Below are positions 25,977 through 36,964 of a stretch of DNA of 64,000 nt, piece by piece. The notes under the pieces are model-generated. The model was not told where the DNA came from and searched no databases. It worked only from the letters and a program-made list of their open reading frames with translations. The stretch spans positions 5,954,501 to 6,018,500 of the forward strand of contig OX419761.1 in assembly GCA_948567375.1 (NCBI GenBank). The letters run 5' to 3'. The stretch's first letter is position 1. Every line of letters starts with the position of its first letter. The DNA comes from Lunularia cruciata. Lineage: Eukaryota; Streptophyta; Marchantiopsida; Lunulariales; Lunulariaceae. Position numbers and translations under genes: made by a program.

Positions 25977-25984
25977 CTTTTATA
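25977..25984 (-). promoter_or_regulatory. TATA box of expansin C
   Basis: TATAAAAG on the minus strand about 137 bp upstream of the expansin C ATG. Confidence 0.65.
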
Positions 25985-26091
25985 AGGTGAACTTCAAATC
26001 TCTTCTCCAAGAGAAATCATGATCTTCAGATTTGATAATACTAAAGATGACTAGGACTAATGTATATAAATAAATAAATTCAATTCTACTG

Positions 26092-26093
<2 letters not shown>

Positions 26094-26147
<54 letters not shown>
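26094..26147. repeat. (TA)n microsatellite
   Basis: Pure AT run of about 54 bp upstream of the expansin C promoter. Confidence 0.98.
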
Positions 26148-26149
<2 letters not shown>

Positions 26150-28870
26150 TGAAAGACTGGTAATAACTATATCCATATACAAAATAAAGATAAACGTCAT
26201 ATATTTGTATCCTTTGAAAGGTATAAGTATTTAAATTGGTAACGAACTCAATAGGTTATCGGTATCTTTAACTTATATACAATTATATATTTTCAAGATA
26301 TTTAGAATTCTCACTTACTTTTATGCATATTCACCAACAGATATGATGCATGACAACTTATGCTTTTCTCTTATTCTATGTGAGATTCTCCTTTCCGACT
26401 AATGTTCCCATAATAATCTTCTATACTCTTATTTGTTTGACTCATACGTTTCGTGACTACTATGAATATAGCTGTAGTTTACATCGGGAGTCAAGCCCTT
26501 ATCTACTACGGCAGTAATCCTTACGAGCTTATCGACTGTGGTCGAGATGGTCATCATGGAGGAGACGAGCCACAACAGCCTCCGTCCACTCGGACGGGAA
26601 CTGGATTAGCGTCCAAAGTTATCGCTCAAGTGACGGATGGGAGACCTCGAAGGCTATCCAGGTCGAGAGCTCCTACTCTTGTTGACTTTACGTAGATGGG
26701 GCTCTTCTTACGTGTCCTTCCCCAATCTCTTGTCATGTTTCTTCCTTCCACGAATCATTGTGGTTGTTCAGGGTGAAAGGAGTTCAGGGTAACCACATGT
26801 GGGTCTTACTGTCACCTTTGTATATCGACTGTAACATTAGAGCTCAAGTCTAGATAACTATAATGAAATCCATTACTGGCATTAACTTCAATTTGAAGTG
26901 AAGAGGCATAAGCGCTTACAGTTTCCGAACTAGAACTAATAAAGTGGATTACCGTTCAAGTTTGCTCTTGACATCTATGAAGATAACATATTGCTGGACG
27001 TTTCCATGAGCGTGCAGAAACACAGCAGATTCTTATGTTTCTAATGGTGTAGTCCTTGAGAGTGGCATGTATGGCATGCAGGGAAATGTATAGATTTGTG
27101 TGCTACTAATTCGAGAGTAAGACAGGAGAGTGACCACGCTCATGAAGCGTAAGTGTATGCCTCATCCAATGGACAAAGATGTATGCCGCAAGTCAAGGGA
27201 TCAAGACGTGCCATGTTACGGGCTTCCTGTTGGTGGTGTATTCAGGCGGCCGCCCCATCTTTCTGAACTCGAAGTGTTTTCGCACGTCACTTGATCGACG
27301 AATGTTGACTGACACGATCATGCCGACACGAGTACGATCGAGGTCGGGTTTTAGTTTTAGTTTTAGAGCCGATTATATCACCATCGATAGTTGTTCTTCT
27401 TTATCCATCAATTTCGGAAACCTCTCCAGGTCCACCCACGATAATCACGCATTTCGCGGAGTAAGCGGCAGCTCGGACCGCTGATTTATCGAAAAAGCTA
27501 TCGCGCTCCATCTGGTCGTAGTCATTGTGGAACCAAGCAATCGCGGAGACTTTCTCAAACTCGTGGAAGCTGGAAAAAATGCCATCATGTGTTCAAGTGG
27601 TCACCGTCGCGCGTTTGATGGCAGCGGGAAAATGGATAACCTTTGCTGCCCGTGATAAAAAATGATTCGGATTTTAATTCTGTTCGCTTCACAGACGCTC
27701 GGTTTCGATTTATGTGCTGGTGTTAACATATTCCCTGTCGATCTATGTGCCTCGATGAAGGTTACCCCAGCCCGTGTATGAACTCGATGTTTGATCGAAT
27801 TGACTTGGTGATATATGTCAGCGTGATTTAGAAATTTGCGACTTCACAACAACCTCAACTAGGATGGTGACATTCCATGAATTGAACTTGCAGGGTGGGT
27901 AAAATTTTGTGGACACGCTCTGGTTTCACCAGCTCTAATCTTCGTCATATTTGTTAAAGACATTTTAAACCCCGTTTCTCGGCATTGAGCGTCGCCATGA
28001 ATGCAGTCAAATCCTCTTTGTTTCCCCTACCCCGCTTCCACATCACAAACAGGGATATCCCATCATGTCGCGCAAGCTTTTATCCGGGACATTATCGGCC
28101 ATCTAATCGGGATTTCTTAGAAGCCACAAGGTCAGGTAATTGGTGGTCAAGTTCAAAAGCAATCGTCAGGAATCTAAGTTTGCGACCCGACAAACTCTGG
28201 CAGCCAGGAAAGACCAAGCAGGGGTGGAAGGACATAAATCTGGAAGAATCTCTCGCATTTTGGTCTCGATTGTACGGTACGCCTACAGATGATAATTGTT
28301 CCTCGTAATGTGATGTAATGTTTCCTGGAGCAGACGGAGTAACGTCACAAGTCGCCTTACACTGGCTTACAGGCCAAATTCTGGAATTACATGAAGAAAT
28401 TGGTCATGCGAACACGGTCGTTGCTTTATCTCTGGGATGATGAGGTATTTCGGCTCAACAAACATACAGTTCTACGATTTTCTATGGATTGACCTCTTCG
28501 ACAATCCATAGAAACGACGATTACTTTCTGAGTCCATATGACACATGTAGCTAGTTTACTACCAAAATATTTCAGACATTTAACGAATTTATATAACCTG
28601 TCACGTTAGAAACCAAATTGTCAAATTCCCTGTATATTTACCAACCTACGGACGCTTCGACGGCAGCAATTCAGGTATTTGAGCTATCCGGCACTGGATA
28701 ATGGAGATGAAGGCAAAGTTTGTCTTACATGAACTGAAATGCAAATTTTTCCAAGACAGTGGTTGCACAGTAGACTGTTGTTACTTCCAGAGTAATAACA
28801 GTAGCATGATTACGTTGCGTATCAAGAGAATAATGTTAAGACTCATATGTAGCGGGCCGCCAAGCTTTAA
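26150..28870. other. Intergenic between expansins C and D
   Basis: About 2.7 kb without a supported gene. Frames at 26453-26695, 27179-27484 and 27985-28308 are short and carry no known domain. An 18-nt TTTTAG triplication (about 27350-27365) and a perfect hairpin (28479-28514) are the only structures noticed. Confidence 0.5.
28479..28514. repeat. Perfect 13-bp inverted repeat
   Basis: TTTCTATGGATTG (28479-28491) and its exact reverse complement (28502-28514) flank a 10-nt loop. No U-run follows, and the site is not next to a recognisable gene end. Confidence 0.75.
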
Positions 28871-28872
28871 AC

Positions 28873-28932
28873 AGGCCTCAGCTATTCAACTAAAACAGAG
28901 GGTGCTCATCCTTCCTTACACGCCTCTTCTGT
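28873..28932 (-). promoter_or_regulatory. Paired GAGGCGTG motif downstream of expansin pseudogene D
   Basis: The first half is degenerate (AGGCCTCAGCTATT at 28873). CAGAGGG follows, then TTACACGCCTCTTCTGTTTG at about 28916-28932, some 60 bp from the ancestral stop position of D. Confidence 0.55.
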
Positions 28933-28992
28933 TTGACAGCATTCGTGATTCGTCTTTGTCTTCCTCCGGTCTTGATCATGAGAGTGCTTTGA

Positions 28993-30272
28993 TCATCGGA
29001 AATTCATGTTGTTGTCAGCTTCATACTTCTACCGGAAGGCCCAGTTTGCTGGACCGATGCTTCTGCACTCAAGAAATTGCCCGCTCCCTAGGGTCACTTT
29101 GAAGGAAAGGGTCTTACCGAAAGCATACTCTGATGCGGACCAGTATTGTCCCCAATTCTGGTACATGGAGACCCACTTGCCTTTTCCTCCTTTTATCGCC
29201 ACTGCTGCAACATCTCCGTCTCCGGCTACATTGTGGGACAGAACGTAGTTGAACCAGGGGTTTCCCAGCAGTGTAACTCGAATTCCTCCACGACGGACAC
29301 AAGGGACCCTGTAAATAGCGGCCTCACATTTGAGAACATTGCATCGATTTCCAATGAACAAAGTTCAGTCAAGCTTATTTTCAATAGCAAAGACATATAC
29401 AAGCAGAAGGTTCGATATAGTTCCCAATAAGTTCACACAATACGTATAGAGCTAGAATTGCTGAAGAAAACGAAGACCACATGGATTATACCTTTTATAC
29501 TTGACCGGGATGACACCACCCACTGGCTGGGCAAGCCGCTGAAACATGGGGTAAGATAAGTCGAAGTGGAGATGAGGAGGATCGCACCAACCACCCTCAG
29601 AACCTGGAGGACACTGATTAGTTGCTGTGACAGTGATACTCTTACCTCCAGGATGACAACATCGGCTCAAGTTCTCTTTCGGTTTGCAGACGAGCATATA
29701 ACATGCTCCGCAGCTGAGTCCCTTGTTGAACAGACCGTTGCTCAAGGCAGTCGAAGATGTGCCATAACGAGTTTATACAGGTTACCGTAACCGCAGGCAC
29801 CACCTGTAGTAATCATTTTAAAACTTAGATGATACGTGTAGAAGCAGCAGTTGTGAGAGATAGACTGGAATATCAGAATATTTTTTTGAGCTACCGTGAA
29901 TGGCTATTTCTAGCCAATAACCTCATGAAGTAATTGCCAATCATCTTACTCTGTGATATTGGACCTCAATGCTACTAAGTTCAAAGAAGAAGCATATAAT
30001 TTGCGTTGTGACAGTTGTTGATTATTTATGCTCATCAAATATGGACACAAACCAGCGGATCATGCGCACCAGCCACGTTTCCAAGTTGATATTGTCCAAT
30101 TTGTGCAGTCCTCACCCATGGTGCCGGAGGCATCGTTTCCACCATAAAACGTTGCATGTGCATCTCCCCATTCTTTCACCGCCCAAGGTTTCACAGCATC
30201 CACCGAAGTGGCCAACGAGATCATCAGCGGCAAAGCACTGAGCAGCGCAACGGTTCTCTTGTACATCTCCAT
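28993..30272 (-). pseudogene. Alpha-expansin D pseudogene (frameshift and nonsense)
   Basis: Exon structure is preserved on the minus strand: 30272-30116, 29803-29492, 29308-28993, with GT-AG borders intact. Exon 1 encodes a signal peptide and [18 protein letters not shown]. Exon 2 has a single-base deletion near 29768-29771, just after GNLY, which shifts the frame to a stop shortly afterwards. Downstream, three extra codons sit in the [11 protein letters not shown] region, which has become KENLSRCCHPGG and lost the Trp. Exon 3 has a TAG at 29029-29031 where copies A and B have Gln, 11 codons before the ancestral stop, which would remove the C-terminus. Promoter, splice sites and downstream motif persist, so loss of function looks recent. 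The single-base deletion could also be an assembly error, but the independent nonsense codon supports a pseudogene. Confidence 0.88.
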
Positions 30273-31800
30273 CCTATATCTGGCTTCTAGCTTTTTACTC
30301 GTGATTGACAGACTCTGCAAGCTTAAGATTGCTGGATGCTTATGATCAGAGAACTGGTGCTGAAAGCTTGTATATCTTAGGTGCTCTGGGCTCCCTTTAT
30401 ACTGAGCACGAAAGAAAGAAAACCCGGAACTGGAACAGTACATTTCGTGGTTTGTTTGCCCCACATTTACGCCGGTTCTAAAAGCCCTCCTACAGATAGA
30501 GGATTCATTGTCATTACTATCATTCGTTCCAGAAACGCGAATAAGGATGCGTTTAGAAATCCAGGGAAACGTTAATGAATTCCTCTTTTGCGCTCTCGTT
30601 GGGAATATGACTAACTTAAGCTTGCGAAGGAGCTTCTGTGTTCTGCAGCTAGCTCAAGATTGCTCTTGCAACAGTGCAACCCCTTGAGGTTAAGCAAGAG
30701 ACCTTCATGCAGTGGTTGATGATACGATAGAAACGGAGGACAAGCCTAATGTTTTGCGCCTTCCCCATTGTTCGTGTCCAGATGCAACATGTACAAACCA
30801 AAATCTTCCATCTTATCATCGTCTGATTTTGGACGAATTTAGCATGAACTCATACGTTGACCATATTGGATTCAACTTCTTTAGGAATCGCTGTGGAGCA
30901 ATTGTACGGTAAAGTGGCATCTGCAATGGTGTTGGATTATTTGAAACAGAATGAAGGAAATTGCTTGGCGGTGGTCGGACATCCAAGCGGAAAGTACGGC
31001 ATGCCCCAGACTAGTCGATCCCAGAACATCTAGCACTCTCTCTAGAAGCACATCACTGTCTACAATTGGGTTGTGGAGCTCGACAACAGGCTCTTTTAAA
31101 CTGAAATAAGTTTCGAGGGACGATGAACATAGTCTAGAGGACGAGCGTAGGTGTTTCATGCTCGTCTTTTGATTTCTGAGAAGTTGCTATATCAGCCTTC
31201 CGGTTTCCAAAATATTGCGTGCTCTATCTTCTCCATTGACTCACTTCCAGATTCTTTATCCGTCTTCTTGGTCAACGAAGATCACTTCGTAATTGTTTCC
31301 TTTGGTAATGGCAGTAGACGGCCAAGTCTGCAATTGGTCTTCGAAGTCACCGATGGACATCAGTGATGAGACGAAAGCTCAGCAGTTGAGGAGGATTCTA
31401 ATACTCAGCTTGTGCTAAAAGAGAAACATAGAATCATCCTGTCCACAATAAAAGCTCGTTCGAAGAATTTGAGATATCTCAATTATGGAATTTGAATTAA
31501 GCAGGCTGGGAAATCTATTCGTGATAATGGAATGTGCTAGATATACATCGATATGTGATCAGAAATCATGTGGTGCTCATGGCATAACAAAGGGAGCTCG
31601 GGTCAGAAGACGTAATACGGCCAGAAACAATGTAAGGATTTGACTCACTACATCTCATTCCATTTCAACTTCTTATGATCAAAAGGCATGTACCAAATTT
31701 GTTGTCATCGGTTTAAAGAACACTTCCACCCAAATGATATCCAATGGTGAAAGGAATCCTTGTTTCAGATTACTATCATGACACTGATATCGATAGGGGG
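30273..31800. other. Intergenic between expansins D and E
   Basis: Promoter side of D, then about 1.4 kb with no supported gene. Frames at 30712-30912, 30881-31159 and 31151-31366 have no recognisable motif. Confidence 0.5.
30395..30401 (-). promoter_or_regulatory. TATA box of expansin pseudogene D
   Basis: TATAAAG on the minus strand about 125 bp upstream of the D ATG. Confidence 0.6.
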
Positions 31801-31811
31801 CGGTCAAATAT

Positions 31812-31912
31812 CTACACGCCTCGCCTATCTGTTACCTTGTTCCTTAATGTAGAATCCGTGGTCTGTAACAGAGGGCCCTTTAGTGTCGTACTTGTATACA
31901 CCTCTTCTGTCT
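31812..31912 (-). promoter_or_regulatory. Paired GAGGCGTG motif downstream of expansin pseudogene E
   Basis: CTACACGCCTCGCCTAT at about 31812, CAGAGGG, then TATACACCTCTTCTGTCT ending near 31912, 58 bp from the ancestral stop. It closely resembles the copy B version. Confidence 0.6.
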
Positions 31913-31969
31913 AGATCGATATATACCGAGTTCTTATCAGTTCCATAGATCACCATCGGGCTTTACTGG

Positions 31970-32925
31970 TTAATTGAAATTCTGATTGTTGTCAGCTTCA
32001 TAAGTTTGCCCAAATTCCAAGTTTGCTAGGGCGATGATGATAAACTCGAGAGATTGTCCACTTCCTAAAGTTACCCTGAACGACAGAGCTTGGCCGTAGA
32101 CATTCTCATTCCCCGGCAAAAACTGACCCCAGCTGTGAACCATGACGCACCAATTTCCTTTTCACCTCTAAGTGAAAGAGCTGCAACATCTCCGTCTCGT
32201 CCCACGTTATGAACCATAATATAATCGAACCAGGGATTACCTTGTAAAGTGAATCGAATCCCACCTACTCGGTTACAAGGGACCCTTGGGTGAAAAATGA
32301 AACAAATTCAATTAGCATGATGAATCAACCACAACAGGCACTGTATATATCGGATGAAATATGTTCAAGAGCAGCGCTTTTACCTTTTGTACTTGACGGG
32401 TATGACCCCACCCACAAGCGGAGCAAGTTCCTGAAACATCGGGTATGATAAGCCGAAGTGAAGACGAGGAGGGTCGCACTACCCTCCTTCAGAGCCTGGA
32501 GGACACGCATTGGTAGCTGTGCTGTAATGCTCTTACCAGGGTAGCACCATTTGCTTCCTTCCAGCTTGCAAACCAGAGTATAACAGGCTCCACGGGTCAG
32601 TCCATTGTTGAACAGGCCGTTGCTCAAGGCAGTAGTTGCCTTTCCGTAACCCAATGTATACAGGCTACCGTAACCGCAGGCACCACCTGCATGGAACAAA
32701 ATAGTCAGTAGGATGATTGTTCACAAATTTTGCTCCCATTAGAGGCAGTACAGTAAGTTCCTATAAATTCGTGTCGGTTTACACGAAAGGAAAGTCCTAC
32801 TTCTGTGTACTACATGATATTGCAAGCGCAGACCAGTGACAAATGATTGAATTCGTCACATTTTTCATATAAATTCTACACGCCATCATCATCAGGGCTA
32901 TGAGCACCATAATGGTCCTGGCCAT
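31970..32925 (-). pseudogene. Alpha-expansin E pseudogene (truncated exon 1, several lesions)
   Basis: Minus strand. Exon 2 (32686-32384) and exon 3 (32284-31970) keep expansin borders. Exon 1 (from ATG at 32925) retains only a signal-peptide-like start, MARTIMVLIALMMMA, and lacks the HATFYGG block and donor. Exon 2 has a one-base deletion after KSIT and a TAG where the conserved Trp of GGWCDPP should be; its free-cysteine region also reads LTRGACY for LTCGACF. Exon 3 has a one-base deletion in the A-run after RGE and lacks the Ala-Pro of the usual NVAPANW block. Exon 2 and exon 3 are each exactly one base shorter than in intact copies. It cannot encode an expansin. It is the most decayed member of the array. 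Confidence 0.9.
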
Positions 32926-35415
32926 CGTCTTGCTGGCTTCTATCTTTATAACTCGGTGTGAGGAGCCGTCAAAGATTGGTACTTAGGAGAGAGAGGATAC
33001 AAACTTGAATGTCCTCAAGGCCAAACTCATTATATACTCATTCCCTGACAGTTGAAAATCAGCAACAGTTCCCGTGAATTGAAGAGCTAAGCGGTGTAGA
33101 TCCAGATAAATATATTTTGATCTTCTCTAGGGAAATACCGATTGGATGTAAACCGCAAAACCCCCACTTTTATGCAAATATGTGCATATACGCTCCTATA
33201 ACTGCGCAGGATGCGTGTTTCCAGCAGCACGTTCAGTCGATTCAGTCTACGTGCCTTGTATGTGATTACTGTTTACTGTTTACATATAATCCACTACTGT
33301 TGCAGCATGAAGTACTCCCATCGATGCAGATTTCATGGCTCCATATCCTTGAGAAGCACAAGGCTGGTAGGACCGGCCCTAATCAAATCCTCACTAGGAG
33401 CTCAAGCTCCACATCGCTTCAAGATTTCGTGAGCTCATATGGGAACTCATAGATGGAGCCTCACTCGTTATGCATGTGTTTCAGATCGTTGACATTCTTT
33501 CTTAGCTCGTTGACTTTTCTACTCGTGAAGGAATCATCAAATTTGCGAAATTTCAACGTCTGCAGGACGTGCGATCGCGTGCACAGTAGTGCGTACTGTT
33601 CCGAAGTTTGTTCTGGTGAGAAAATGGTGGATGTTTCTTAAACTGGACCATCTCAATTAAAAGTTTTGCTTATGAGGTTCTTGTAGTTTACTTAGGAAAG
33701 AACTGCTCAACTGGATAGACTGTTGCCCCTTGCCTGTCTTTTCTCTTCACTTCCTCGCGAACCTGCAACAGCGCAGGAAGTATTCAGCAAAATTCAGCAA
33801 AATGCACATTCTCTTAAAGGACATGATTCGCTTAGCTGGTGAAATTTTCACTGGAGTTCATTTACGGGAGAAAGAGTGCCGTTTAGGTTTCAACTCAGAA
33901 ACGCGGCACCCACCAGTGTGTAAGGTGTTTTCACACATATGCACGATCTCTAAAACATGGGTGTTATCAACTACAGTGCGGAGTCCTCCCAATACGTGGG
34001 TGAACCGGGATGTACATGTTTAGCGGTTAGTCCGACATTTCTGCACCCATTCGGCTGGTTGCAAACCATTTTATGCGAATGGAAAGTCCACGTCCCTTAG
34101 CGTAGCAAATTCAACGAATCAATCTTCAATTATTCGTTCTCGAATCGAAATACTTTAACTTCAATTTGACTCAGAGATGTCCACCGCCCATGTTTGCTGC
34201 CATCGACATTCGAAAAGAAAGCATGTCCTGCTTGAAGTGCAGGCAGTACGGTTCGTGATGTACAACATCTCTACTTGAGCCTCAAGTGGCAAGCAAGTCG
34301 GATCTGCGATCCGGTGCATGCCCTCTGGAGAGACGTTGTGCTACGAGCTTTCAAGTAACGGCAGGAAGATTTTTTCACACAGGGACTCTGTGAATCATAC
34401 ATTGCATGCATTTCACTACGGGAAAAGCAAAGAGAGAGTCTCCTCTGAAACCCCGTGTTATAGTCCCCGCTAAGCCAGGAGTCCTCCAAGAACCTACAAC
34501 TCGAGGGCTCCTTCAGAGCCTGCCTGCTTCTACGGTAGTTCGCCCTTCCATGGTGAAGCTATCATGTAAATTAGAACTTAAGGGGAACTGGCTCAAATTC
34601 TCTAACTCCCGACTATGTATACATCTCCAGAACATCGGAGTATCAAGCAAATACAAACCTTCAACAAAACGCTTGACCCTTACCATTTCCACGCTAGGAG
34701 TGAAAGACACAATAAATAAAGGCTGCGAGATAACACCCTGACTATAATTTTGCACTCACAGACACCAAAGACACACACTGTCGCGCAAATGCGCGTATGT
34801 ATAGCACTGTATCAACATTACAGTACGGTACGTCTCCGTTTGGCTAGTGGCGGCGCTAGGAAGGTCATCCAGCTCGAGAGCTGTACGGGACTAAGCTACT
34901 AGCATGACCGAACTTACCTTGTTAAACTCTCCAGGTACATGTAGTACTTGTTAAATTGGAATCACCTGGATATGGATCTGCCACTACCCAGATGTAGCCC
35001 ATGCATTTCAATTGCATAAACTTCATGACTGAGATGATCCAGACGAACACGTACTGTAACTACAGGTTGTTTGTACGGCTTCAAAGCAACAACCAGGTAT
35101 AGTCAAAGTTGGACTACTAGTTCTGTGGATTTGAAACTATTGCATATGATTGGTTGCTGCTTTAGCTTACATGCACGACGTGCAAAGAGATGAAATTTCC
35201 TGGCCCACTCCTGAAGGTTTATCCGTAGTCCATGATGGTAGGCCACTATAAATGCTCTTATTCATTCATTCAACGTCTCAGGGTTTGGACAATTAGTGCC
35301 ATTCAAGCAGAAGCCATCTCAAGCTTCAAGCCAGTTTACTGCTGAGCTTGAGGGGATGTCGCCATTGAAGGATAATCATAATATACCTACTCAGATCGGG
35401 ATATTGTAGATCAAA
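32926..35415. other. Intergenic between expansin E and the copia element
   Basis: Promoter side of E, then about 2.3 kb with no supported gene. Frames at 33117-33452, 33730-34023 and 34406-34741 have no known domain or splice context. Confidence 0.5.
33029..33036 (-). promoter_or_regulatory. TATA box of expansin pseudogene E
   Basis: TATATAAT on the minus strand about 105 bp upstream of the remaining ATG. Confidence 0.5.
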
Positions 35416-35432
35416 TATCACAAGCTAATACT

Positions 35433-35641
35433 CCCGGTGCCAGTGAACGCTGGAGAGTTAATCCTTGGTTACACTTTATTCTTTATTCACCCGTTCTCGT
35501 TAGTCACCGCTTTAGAGTTATGGTTGAGTGACTTTGATCTATTGGTGTATCTTCTTATACCTACATTCATTCATTCGAGCAGGACTTGTGTCTCGCATAT
35601 CATTCTTTGGTGAACTTTGGTGTCTCCACTCTCAGCTTTCA
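35433..35641 (+). repeat. 5' LTR of degenerate copia element
   Basis: Aligns with 40099-40319. Shared blocks include CCCGGTGCC near the start, CGAGCAGGACTTGTGTC, and a terminal TTTCA. The true left end may be about 10-15 bp farther out. Confidence 0.75.
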
Positions 35642-35739
35642 TTTTAAAGTATAGTTTCAGAGCATAAGAGCCTTAGAGTTCAATTTCGCAAGAAGGTCTA
35701 GAGTTATCAAGTGACCTGATTCATTCATCGATTTACATT

Positions 35740-36540
35740 ATGATTACTAAACTCGATACTTTTAGTGGCATCACTGGTGAGACCTTGATAAATGAACAAT
35801 TATTCGGTATGAAATATAGATGTCTGCCTTCTTTAAAGTCAACATTTGTTTGATCTTGTCACAGGGTTGAAACTTGTCCCGGAGGTACTCCTTCAGATCC
35901 TGATGTACTTCACTGGAATAGACTTGCAAATAAGTGGTGCACTATCTTTCTTTATGTGTTTCACCATTACTGTTTGGTTACATGCAAAATGTTGATACTC
36001 CCAATGAGGTTTGGGATGCATTAGCAAATGTTTTTCAGACGTCACAAAGCTTGAGCAAGAAAGCTTCAACTGAAGCAGCAATTAATGGAGGTTAAGAAGG
36101 ACAAGTTAAGCATAATTGATTATGTTTATCACATTCTTGATCTGGTTGAGCAGCTGAATAGAATTGGAGTTGAGGTTGAGGATGATGATTTGATTCTTCT
36201 TACTATTCAACGTATACCAAAGGAGTATAAACCTTTTGAGGCATCTATAGTTGTTAGAGATACTTATCCTATATTGGAAGAGCTAGTCTCAATGTTAGTC
36301 TGTGAAGAGATATGGCCGCAAGGTGGTTGTAATGGTCTTGTTGATCAAGATCAGGTTCTATTTGCTGGGAGAGGTTGTGCAATAGGCAGAGGACATGAAT
36401 ATTCACTTCCTGGAGGTGTTTTTGGTGGAGGTCAATCCTCACAAAGACAATATGTAACACAAGGCAAGTCCACTACAAAGAGATTTTGTAAGTAATGTAA
36501 ATCAAAGTCTCATTATGAGACTTGTTTTAAAAGAGCAAGC
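35740..36540 (+). pseudogene. Copia gag remnant
   Basis: Starts MITKLDTFSGI, then breaks. Continues in the open piece at 36085-36495 with DYVYHILDLVEQLNRIG, DDLILLTIQRIPKEY and LVSMLV, typical of the copia gag (UBN2-type) polypeptide. A zinc-knuckle remnant CKSKSHYETCF follows at about 36498. At least one frameshift and internal stops are present. Confidence 0.75.
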
Positions 36541-36904
36541 TGATATTAGTACAAGTAAACTCCCTCAAAAAAACTACACGGAGAAGGATTCCTACTCCGA
36601 AGATCATCTATTAATGATAACTCATATTGCTGCATCAATCACCAAGTGTGAAGAATAGTGGTCATCAACTTAGGGTGCTCCTACCATATGACCCATCAGG
36701 CTAGTATTTTTAAATATAAAGAACCATTTTCTGAATTATTATCTGTGAATAATCCTGATGATATTAAACATATTATTCTTCATATAGGCAGTATCCCTTT
36801 CTCATCTCCATCTGGGATTTTTAGTGGTTTAGGAGAAATCCTTCATGTACCTACAATCACCAATAATTTAGTTTCTGTTGGCCAGATTATTGAGAAGGGT
36901 TTTA

Positions 36905-36964
36905 AGGTTCTATTTAACCAAGATGGCGTGTTTGAGGTTCTATTTAACCAAGATGGTGTTTGTA
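36905..36964 (+). repeat. 30-bp in-frame tandem duplication in copia pol
   Basis: AGGTTCTATTTAACCAAGAT occurs at 36905 and again at 36935, a 30-bp (10-codon) tandem duplication that duplicates the peptide VLFNQDGVFE. Confidence 0.85.
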
